Below, one piece after another: positions 6,029 to 11,375 of a DNA stretch of 11,375 nucleotides; the stretch's first letter is position 1; every line of letters begins with the position of its first letter. Origin of the DNA: Lachnospira sp. UBA5912 (GTDB lineage Bacteria > Bacillota > Clostridia > Lachnospirales > Lachnospiraceae); contig DJDY01000025.1 of assembly GCA_002435585.1 (NCBI GenBank), positions 1 through 11,375 of the forward strand, written 5' to 3'. The notes under the pieces were generated by a model. The model was not told the DNA's origin. It did not search any database and worked only from the letters and a program-made list of their open reading frames with translations. The position numbers and the translations under genes are program-made.

Positions 6029-7489
6029 TTGAAAGAAAGAGAAACGTTTGGCTCGCGGCTTGGATTTATCCTTGTGTCAGCCGGGTGCGCAGTAGGACTT
6101 GGTAATGTGTGGAAGTTCCCATACATATGTGGAATTAATGGAGGAGCAGCATTTGTACTGATATACCTTGTTTTCCTTGCTATACTTGGTTTTCCTATTG
6201 TGTGTGCTGAGTTTACTATTGGACGAGGAAGTGGAAAGGGTGCAGCCAGAGCATATGAGGTACTAGAGAAAAAGGGCAGTAAATGGCATTATTTTAAGTG
6301 GGTATCAGTAGTTGGAAGTTATATTCTTATGGCTTTCTATACTATGGTAGCAGGATGGATGCTTTATTATGCATGGAAGGAAGCAAGCGGAACACTTACG
6401 GGTGTGACATCTGAGCAGATAACAGCCGAGTTTGGCAGTATGTTGGGTAATCCAAGGATTATGGTAAGATGGATGATGGTAGCGATATTATTATCCTTTG
6501 GTGTATGTGCACTGGGACTTGAAAAAGGTATCGAGAAGATAACAAAGGTAATGATGTCATGTCTTATAGTGCTTATCATTGTCCTTGCTATACATTCACT
6601 TATATTACCGGGAGCATCAGAGGGCGTTAAGTTCTATCTTGTTCCTAACCTTGATACGATTAAGGCAAGAGGATTAGGACCGGTTATATTCGATGCCATG
6701 ACACACGCATTTTTTACACTCAGTGTAGGTATCGGTGCCATGGAGATATTTGGAAGTTATATGAAAAAGGACAGAACTATAGGTGGTGAGGCTGTCAATA
6801 TAGTTGTGCTTGATACATTTGTTGCACTTATGGCAGGTTTTATTATTATACCAGCCTGCTTTTCATTCGGAGTACAGCCAGATGCAGGTCCATCATTACT
6901 TTTTAAGACTCTGCCTAATGTATTTAATTATATGGCTGGAGGAAGGATATGGGGAACGGCATTCTTCATATTTATGTCGTTTGCGGCACTTTCTACAGTT
7001 ATAGCTGTATTTGAGAATATTATTTCGTTTTACATAGACCTTAAGGGTTATTCAAGAAAGAATGTTGTGCTGTGGAATATTGTGTTTATGTCATTGCTTT
7101 CACTTCCAGCTGTATTGGGCTTTAATTTACTTTCAGGTTTTGAACCACTTGGACCTGGAACTAATATTATGGATCTTGAGGATTTTCTTGTATCATATAA
7201 CCTTCTTCCTCTTGGAAGTATGATATTTGTATTGTTCTGTACTAAGAAGAATGGCTGGGGATGGGAAGGCTTCAGGAAGGAAGCAAATACTGGTAAAGGT
7301 ATAAAGTTCCCAGATGGCTTAAGGTTTTATATGAGTTATATACTTCCGGCGATTATTGTAGTTGTATATCTAAAGGGATATTATGATACATTTGCAAAGC
7401 TTGGAACAGCATATCTTGTTGGATGGATGATATTCGCATGTGTATTGTTATGTGCGATATTTGGAATTGCTAATTACAAGAAAAAATAA
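6029..7489 (+). CDS. Sodium:neurotransmitter symporter (NSS/SLC6, LeuT-fold) family transporter
   Basis: The product is a 486-residue membrane protein with about 11-12 hydrophobic segments, as in bacterial LeuT/MhsT relatives. The diagnostic TM1 signature, SAGCAVGLGNVWKFPY, is at 17-32, followed by NGGAAF (37-42). These are the unwound segment and sodium-binding residues of the family. Lys29 stands where LeuT has the gate arginine Arg30. Members import amino acids with sodium; the substrate cannot be read from sequence. The start is a TTG at 6029 with GGAGG 7 bases upstream. No in-frame ATG exists before the middle of TM3, so the TTG is well supported. It begins 24 bases after folD, which suggests the same transcript, although a metabolic link to folate is not obvious. 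A strong terminator follows at 7614. Confidence 0.93.
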   Translation: MKERETFGSRLGFILVSAGCAVGLGNVWKFPYICGINGGAAFVLIYLVFLAILGFPIVCAEFTIGRGSGKGAARAYEVLEKKGSKWHYFKWVSVVGSYILMAFYTMVAGWMLYYAWKEASGTLTGVTSEQITAEFGSMLGNPRIMVRWMMVAILLSFGVCALGLEKGIEKITKVMMSCLIVLIIVLAIHSLILPGASEGVKFYLVPNLDTIKARGLGPVIFDAMTHAFFTLSVGIGAMEIFGSYMKKDRTIGGEAVNIVVLDTFVALMAGFIIIPACFSFGVQPDAGPSLLFKTLPNVFNYMAGGRIWGTAFFIFMSFAALSTVIAVFENIISFYIDLKGYSRKNVVLWNIVFMSLLSLPAVLGFNLLSGFEPLGPGTNIMDLEDFLVSYNLLPLGSMIFVLFCTKKNGWGWEGFRKEANTGKGIKFPDGLRFYMSYILPAIIVVVYLKGYYDTFAKLGTAYLVGWMIFACVLLCAIFGIANYKKK

Positions 7490-7558
7490 AGAAATAAAAA
7501 CAGGTTGTTAAAATAAAGATGAGAAAATAACTTGTCAAAGCCCATAGGGTTAACAGAG

Positions 7559-7585
7559 TATAGGATTAATAGAGTTTATCCTATA
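7559..7585. repeat. 8-bp inverted repeat after the NSS transporter gene
   Basis: TATAGGAT (7559-7566) and ATCCTATA (7578-7585) are perfect inverted copies around an 11-base loop. No T tract follows in the plus direction, so it may only be an mRNA 3'-end stem upstream of the real terminator. Confidence 0.4.
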
Positions 7586-7613
7586 TAATACAGTTAAGTA
7601 AGGTAAATATCGA

Positions 7614-7658
7614 CCCCCAGTCACAGGTGCTTAGTGCATATGTGGCTGGGGGTGTTTT
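7614..7658 (+). terminator. Strong intrinsic terminator of the upstream plus-strand operon
   Basis: CCCCCAGTCACA (7614-7625) pairs with TGTGGCTGGGGG (7641-7652): twelve pairs with one T-G wobble, a 15-base loop, then TGTTTT. It lies between convergent genes, 16 bases from the end of the minus-strand regulator gene, so it may stop transcription from both sides. On the minus strand the run after the stem (TCGATATTT) is weaker. Confidence 0.9.
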
Positions 7659-7674
7659 ATGTATAAGCTGTTTA

Positions 7675-8382
7675 TTAAGAATATTTTTCAAGCTCTTTTA
7701 TATAAGATGCGCTGTTCGTTGAAGAAGTATATACCTGGTTGTTTAAGAAGTAATCAAGGGCTGCCCTACGGCATTCTTCTATATGTGTTCTCATGGCCGA
7801 TTCGGCTTTTGCATATTTATCATTAATAAGAAGATTAAGAATTTCCATATGTTCATGCTTGGCATCATGTATATGAGCCTGATTCTGTTTACTTGATATT
7901 ATTATTCTTGTATTCTCCTCAAAAACACGCTGCATCATGTCAATGATATATTTGTTTCCACAGTGTTCAATGATAAAAAGGTGCATGGCAGTGTCAAGCC
8001 TGAAACTGTTGTGTATATCTGTAACGGGCTCTTCAAACTTCTTGCAGAATAGTGTCAGACCTTCTTTGGGAAGATGAGGGGCGGCAAGCTTGAGAGCTAT
8101 TGGCTCAATTTCAAGACGGGTCTGGAATACCTGAATTACATCATTAAAAGTCAGATTGGTAACATATATTCCTTTCTTAGGCAGAATCTGTACAAAGCCT
8201 TCCATCTCAAGCTTACTTATGGCTTCTCTTATTGGTGTACGGCTAAGATTAAGATCAGCAGCAAGCTGGGCTTCGTTAATAAGTGATCCAGGTGGATATA
8301 TACAATCAACCATTCTTTCCTTTAGTGTAAGGTATGTCTGTTCTTTTAACCCTTTTTTGGACATATTTTCTGTATTAGTCAT
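7675..8382 (-). CDS. GntR-family transcriptional regulator, FadR subfamily with FCD ligand-binding domain
   Basis: The product is 235 residues. An N-terminal winged helix (about 10-76) carries the family pattern YPPGSLINEAQLAADLNLSR followed by TPIREAISKLEMEGFV and the wing LPKKGIYV. The helical FCD domain follows, with the expected metal/ligand residues in DTAMHLF, HDAKHEH and AMRTHIEE. Such proteins are usually dimeric repressors released by organic acids. It is divergent from the GntP-type permease gene, and palindromic sites lie between them, so the likely targets are its own promoter and the permease/enzyme unit. The ATG at 8382-8380 has GGAGA 7 bases upstream on the minus strand. The ligand is unknown; an intermediate of the adjacent pathway is the simplest guess. 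Confidence 0.94.
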   Translation of the reverse strand: MTNTENMSKKGLKEQTYLTLKERMVDCIYPPGSLINEAQLAADLNLSRTPIREAISKLEMEGFVQILPKKGIYVTNLTFNDVIQVFQTRLEIEPIALKLAAPHLPKEGLTLFCKKFEEPVTDIHNSFRLDTAMHLFIIEHCGNKYIIDMMQRVFEENTRIIISSKQNQAHIHDAKHEHMEILNLLINDKYAKAESAMRTHIEECRRAALDYFLNNQVYTSSTNSASYIKELEKYS

Positions 8383-8433
8383 AATAATTCTCCATTCTAC
8401 TCATTTTTTCATGCTTTATGCTTAATATAAATG

Positions 8434-8455
8434 CACATTAAAGAATTATAATGTG
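8434..8455. promoter_or_regulatory. Inverted repeat overlapping the likely -10 box of the GntR gene
   Basis: CACATTA (8434-8440) and TAATGTG (8449-8455) are perfect inverted copies around 8 bases. The minus strand reads TATAAT at 8450-8445, a consensus -10 box about 60 bases before the regulator's ATG, but its -35 region is poor. The dyad could be an operator or simply the start of the mRNA. Confidence 0.45.
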
Positions 8456-8481
8456 TCAAAATATATTAAAATGTATTGACA
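8454..8481. promoter_or_regulatory. 28-bp imperfect palindrome upstream of the GntR gene
   Basis: TGTCAA (8454-8459) and TTGACA (8476-8481) are inverted copies, and 11 of the 14 pairs across the whole element match. It has a different sequence from the TGTTGTATAC sites, so a second regulator or a -35 element on either strand is possible. Confidence 0.35.
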
Positions 8482-8493
8482 TGTATTATGTTT

Positions 8494-8511
8494 AATAACT
8501 GTTGTATACAT
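8494..8511. promoter_or_regulatory. Operator-like site A (TGTTGTATACAT), near the GntR gene
   Basis: The 16 bases at 8494-8509 (AATAACTGTTGTATAC) are repeated exactly at 8734-8749. The right half is degenerate here: 8 of 11 pairs of the 22-bp dyad centred on GTATAC match. Its place about 115 bases before the regulator's ATG fits autoregulation or a remote looping site (inference). Confidence 0.6.
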
Positions 8512-8635
8512 CTATTATATTACACTAATAAAAATTAGCCTGCAATAAATAAATTATTAAATTATTAAAAAATAAAGTTATAAAATTAATGATTAAATGG
8601 GAGTATGGATTTAAATTAAATTATAAAAAGAGTAT

Positions 8636-8657
8636 TTACATAAGATTATTTATGTAA
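8636..8657. repeat. 8-bp perfect inverted repeat in the AT-rich control region
   Basis: TTACATAA (8636-8643) and TTATGTAA (8650-8657) are exact inverted copies around 6 bases. Given the base composition some AT dyads are expected by chance, so the function is open. Confidence 0.3.
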
Positions 8658-8720
8658 TTAAAACATCAAGTTGTTAAAAATGCACAAAAATATAATGAAA
8701 AAATTATAAAATATTAAGCA

Positions 8721-8750
8721 TTGCGCAAACATAAATAACTGTTGTATACT
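8721..8750 (+). promoter_or_regulatory. Probable promoter of the GntP-type permease gene
   Basis: TTGCGC (8721-8726) and TATACT (8745-8750) are separated by 18 bases, an acceptable sigma-A promoter, with A-rich DNA upstream. The -10 box lies inside the palindromic operator B, so a bound repressor would exclude RNA polymerase. Confidence 0.55.
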
Positions 8751-8757
8751 ACAGTTA
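8736..8757. promoter_or_regulatory. Operator B: near-perfect 22-bp palindrome before the permease gene
   Basis: The arms TAACTG (8736-8741) and CAGTTA (8752-8757) are exact inverted copies around the core GTATAC (8744-8749). Ten of the 11 base pairs of the dyad are symmetric; only the T/T at 8743/8750 and its partner break it. The size and symmetry fit a GntR-family dimer site. It covers the -10 box. The adjacent FCD regulator is the obvious binder, but this is inferred from position. Confidence 0.75.
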
Positions 8758-8953
8758 CACAAGAGGTATGCAAAAGAAGTTGCAAGTAATAATAGGCGCG
8801 CATATTATAAAAGCATGGCTTTAGCATTTCTTAATCAGTGAAAGATTTGTATATGGATATTTGGTATATGAATATTCAGTGCAAACCAATATGATAGCGT
8901 GTAAAATAATTAACACGGTATAAGATAAAAGGGAATTGCAGGAGGACAATCAT

Positions 8954-10267
8954 ATGGATATGATAATTATTCTCGTAGGACTTGCGTTGTTATTAGTCCT
9001 TACACTAAAGAAAGTGCCGGTTGTATATGCAGCGGCAATCAGTGTTATATTTATAGCACTTTTCAGCAGACTTCCAGTTGTATCAACTATGACAGGCGAT
9101 TACATGACTGGATTTGCTAACTTTGTTAAATCTTCATGGCTCATGCTGTTGTTAGGTGCCATTCTTTCAAAGGTTATGGATATCACAGGAGCGGCAAGAT
9201 CGATAGCTTCATTTATTATTGGAAAGCTTGGTGTTAAGTTTGCCATACCAGCTATCGTAATTGCTGGTGGACTTTTAACATATGGTGGTGTATCTGCCAT
9301 GGTTTCATGTTTTGCACTTTATCCAATTACACTTGCAGTATTCAGGGAAGCTGATATGCCAAGAAAACTTATACCTGCTACAATCGGTGCTGGTATATTC
9401 ACATGGGTAACAATGCTTCCAGGTAATCCACAGGTACAGAATATTATTCCATCATCATTTCTTCCAACTAATGCTATGGCAGCTCCAGTCGTTGGTATTG
9501 TATGTGGTGTATTTACACTTGTACTTATTCTGGTATACCTTATGTGGGAGTCAAACAGATCTAAGAAGAATGGTGAAGGCTTTGTTGTTGATGAAGAGAC
9601 TTCCAAAGTACTTGCTAAGACAGATGAAATGGAAGCTAATGGAAAGCTGCCTAATGTAGTACTTTCTATTCTTCCTATTGTATGTGTGGCTATTGTGCTT
9701 AATGTTTTAAAGCAGGATATATCTGTTGCACTTTTATCAGGTATTATTTTATGCTGTATATTATTCTTCAAAAATATTACTGGCGTACAGAAGTTACTTA
9801 CAGATGCAGTCAGCAGTGCGGCAGTTACCACAATTAATGCATCAGCTATAGTAGCGATTGGTTCTGTAGTTAAGGCAGCACCAGGATTTAACCAGATTGT
9901 TAATGGAATCCTTAACTTTAGTACATCGGGTGGTAATCCACTTATCATTTTTGGTATTGCTACTACATTATTATGCGGTCTTAATGCTTCTGGTATGGGT
10001 GGTCTTTCAACAACACTTTCAGTACTTGCAGAACCATTCATGGCTATGGGTGTTAATCCGGCTATCATGCACAGAATAGGTGTTATTGCATCAGTTGGTC
10101 TTGATAGTCTTCCACATAGTGGCGGTATTGTTGCAGTACTTGCTATTTCAGGAGTTTCATACAAGGAAGGTTATAAGTATCTTTTCGTAGTAACAGTTGT
10201 TATTACATTACTCGCACTTGCACTTGGTTTAGTGCTTGGTAACATTATGTATCCTATAGGAGCTTAA
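8954..10267 (+). CDS. GntP-family permease (gluconate/hydroxy acid:proton symporter type)
   Basis: The product is a 437-residue, very hydrophobic protein with about 12 membrane segments, the usual GntP-family length. Typical segments are LLLGAILSKVMDITGAARSIA (71-91), TYGGVSAMVSCFALYPI, the LPGNPQVQNIIPSSFLPT loop in the middle, and GLNASGMGGLSTTLSVLAEPF and GLDSLPHSGGIVAVLAISG near the end. Family members import gluconate, 3-hydroxybutyrate, citrate or related small organic acids; which one is used here cannot be read out. The ATG at 8954 has GGAGG 8 bases upstream. The in-frame TTG at 8936 precedes that SD and is not used. The gene is divergent from an FCD regulator and is followed 191 bases later by a PEP mutase/isocitrate lyase-fold enzyme, so it probably imports that enzyme's substrate or a precursor of it. 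Confidence 0.92.
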   Translation: MDMIIILVGLALLLVLTLKKVPVVYAAAISVIFIALFSRLPVVSTMTGDYMTGFANFVKSSWLMLLLGAILSKVMDITGAARSIASFIIGKLGVKFAIPAIVIAGGLLTYGGVSAMVSCFALYPITLAVFREADMPRKLIPATIGAGIFTWVTMLPGNPQVQNIIPSSFLPTNAMAAPVVGIVCGVFTLVLILVYLMWESNRSKKNGEGFVVDEETSKVLAKTDEMEANGKLPNVVLSILPIVCVAIVLNVLKQDISVALLSGIILCCILFFKNITGVQKLLTDAVSSAAVTTINASAIVAIGSVVKAAPGFNQIVNGILNFSTSGGNPLIIFGIATTLLCGLNASGMGGLSTTLSVLAEPFMAMGVNPAIMHRIGVIASVGLDSLPHSGGIVAVLAISGVSYKEGYKYLFVVTVVITLLALALGLVLGNIMYPIGA

Positions 10268-10384
10268 AGAGTTGTTGGATAACTTTAATGATTAGTTGCT
10301 GTGAGAATATTATTTTGAGTCATACAGAATAAGCTTATAAACAGTTTTAAGAAGTTATGAGAATGTTTGTATTTAGTTTACATT

Positions 10385-10396
10385 TGTTGTAGACAT
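10385..10396. promoter_or_regulatory. Operator-like site C (TGTTGTAGACAT) before the lyase-fold gene
   Basis: These 12 bases match site A (8500-8511) at 11 positions; only the central T is G. The site lies 63 bases before the ATG of the lyase-fold gene. Flanking symmetry is poor, so it would be a weak or half site. A third occurrence in the only other intergenic gap of the cluster is the reason to list it. Confidence 0.45.
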
Positions 10397-10458
10397 TATG
10401 ACATTTGATTATTGCTTGCTGGTAAATAAATATTATTATGAGAAAGGAATAAAGAATT

Positions 10459-11375
10459 ATGAAAGCAGAGTATATTAAGAAAGAAACACCATCATTTAAG
10501 GAATTAGTAAAGAAAGAGCAGATATTTGCACCTTGCGTATGGGATTGCAGAACAGCAAGAGCAGCAGAATTAACAGGGTTTAAAGCACTTATGTTAAGTG
10601 GAGGACAGCTTGCAGAAAGTGTGGCAGGACTTCCTGATATTGGACTTATAACAGCTGATGATCTTGTACAATCAACAGAAAGAATATGTAATTATTCTTC
10701 ACTTCCACTTATAGTAGATGCAGATGATGGATTCGGTGATACGCCCCTTACTACATACAGACTTATAAAGAGACTTATAAATGCAGGAGCAAAGGGCTGT
10801 ACAATCGATGATACAACAGGTATCAGAGGATGGAACAGATGGGGATTTGCAATGATGAATGGTTACAAGGATGGAGATATCAAGCATGAGGTTGTGCCAA
10901 GAGAAAAATGGCTCGCAAAAGTTGCTGCCAGTCTTGAAGCCGCAAAGGGAACAGATTTCTTAGTAATAGCACGTACAGAGTGTAAGCTTGAATATGGCAT
11001 AGATGAGGCTATTGAAAGATGTAAGGCAGCTGAGGCTATGGCAAAGGATATGGGTGTTGATGTTATGACACTTATTATTGGGCTTAAGACTATCGAGGAA
11101 GCCGAAAAGGTAAGTAAGGAAGTCAAGGGCTGGAAGATGTGGCCTGACGTTATGAGTAAGAATGGAAAGGCTGATATTAATCTTGATGATGTTATTCCTT
11201 ATGGATTTAACTTCGTAACATGTCATGTATTCGAGAAAGCCTCTATGTTTGGTATGTATGTATATGGCAAGGAAACATTAAAAGACCGTAACACTGTATT
11301 CCACGATGAGCATGATATGGGTGGAATGCCAAAAGAAGAGATGCCAAAGTGGATAGATATGGGACTTAATTACTA
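10459..11375 (+). CDS. Isocitrate lyase/PEP mutase superfamily enzyme, cysteine-less variant, 3' end outside the window
   Basis: There are 305 codons with no stop. The fold is clear: FKALMLSGGQLAESVAGLPD (41-60), GLITADDLV (62-70), PLIVDADDGFGD (83-94, the magnesium-binding Asp pair), GAKGCTIDDTT (110-120), FLVIARTE (167-174) and GIDEAIERCKAAEAM (180-194). Superfamily members cleave or rearrange C-C or C-P bonds next to an oxo acid: methylisocitrate lyase, dimethylmalate lyase, oxaloacetase and PEP mutase. The KKCGH/KRCGH catalytic loop of the lyases is absent. The corresponding loop (about 120-150) is longer and reads GWNRWGF, then NGYKDGD, with no cysteine. It is therefore not a standard isocitrate or methylisocitrate lyase, and the reaction is unknown. 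AAGGA lies 10 bases before the ATG. It follows the permease gene with no clear terminator, so cotranscription is likely. Confidence 0.88.
   Translation, partial: MKAEYIKKETPSFKELVKKEQIFAPCVWDCRTARAAELTGFKALMLSGGQLAESVAGLPDIGLITADDLVQSTERICNYSSLPLIVDADDGFGDTPLTTYRLIKRLINAGAKGCTIDDTTGIRGWNRWGFAMMNGYKDGDIKHEVVPREKWLAKVAASLEAAKGTDFLVIARTECKLEYGIDEAIERCKAAEAMAKDMGVDVMTLIIGLKTIEEAEKVSKEVKGWKMWPDVMSKNGKADINLDDVIPYGFNFVTCHVFEKASMFGMYVYGKETLKDRNTVFHDEHDMGGMPKEEMPKWIDMGLNY

Larger units (their letters stand above)
8383..8953. promoter_or_regulatory. Very AT-rich divergent control region between the GntR gene and the permease gene
   Basis: These 571 bases hold no gene. They contain two copies of a 16-base sequence 240 bases apart, several dyads and one good promoter, all listed separately. 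The stretch 8521-8720 is almost entirely A/T with A-rich runs, as expected of bendable or upstream-activating promoter DNA. From the predicted start near 8757 the permease mRNA would have a leader of about 195 bases. In it I see only small stems, such as TGCAA (8769-8773) with TTGCA (8780-8784), and no recognisable riboswitch. Confidence 0.7.

Noticed and set aside
8815..8841. Possible eight-codon leader peptide (MALAFLNQ) in the permease 5' leader
   Set aside because: It has no ribosome binding site, no run of regulatory codons and no attenuator-like stem pair after it.
9319..10164. Minus-strand open frame of 281 codons opposite the permease gene
   Set aside because: Long antisense frames are common opposite membrane-protein codons. 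There is no Shine-Dalgarno sequence, no family features and no promoter.

Overview
The window reads as a chromosomal segment of a low-GC Gram-positive anaerobe, most likely a Lachnospiraceae/Clostridia relative. The supporting signs are AT-rich intergenic DNA, strong GGAGG/GGAGA ribosome binding sites, heavy use of AGA and GGA codons, a GSI-alpha glutamine synthetase followed by an ANTAR regulator, and a folate C1 module made of FchA plus a variant FolD. The species cannot be named from the sequence alone. I see no rRNA, tRNA, CRISPR array, insertion sequence or prophage.

Layout. (1) Positions 1-886, minus strand: the 5' part of a membrane-anchored polysaccharide deacetylase that runs off the left edge. 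(2) Positions 887-3511: a divergent regulatory region, then glnA and an ANTAR-domain RNA-binding antiterminator 16 bases behind it, then a gene-free stretch of about 390 bases with weak hairpins. (3) Positions 3512-7489: dapF, fchA, folD and a sodium:neurotransmitter-symporter-family transporter, all on the plus strand and probably cotranscribed at least from fchA on, closed by a strong GC-rich terminator at 7614-7658. (4) Positions 7675-11375: a minus-strand GntR/FCD repressor, a 570-base very AT-rich divergent control region, a GntP-family permease, and a 3'-truncated enzyme of the isocitrate lyase/PEP mutase superfamily.

How the genes work together. glnA and the ANTAR gene look like a nitrogen-assimilation unit in which the regulator may act on nascent RNA. 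fchA and folD supply the methenyl-THF cyclohydrolase and methylene-THF dehydrogenase steps. FolD lacks two of the three residues normally tied to cyclohydrolase activity, so the two proteins look like a split version of a bifunctional enzyme.

The most interesting block is the last one. A regulator of the organic-acid-sensing FCD type, an organic-acid permease of the GntP type, and a PEP mutase/isocitrate lyase-fold enzyme lacking the usual catalytic-cysteine motif sit together. A shared TGTTGTAKAC-type sequence occurs upstream of the regulator, the permease and the enzyme. The copy before the permease is a nearly perfect 22-bp palindrome overlapping a -10 box. This looks like a self-contained uptake and cleavage pathway for an unidentified hydroxy or oxo acid.
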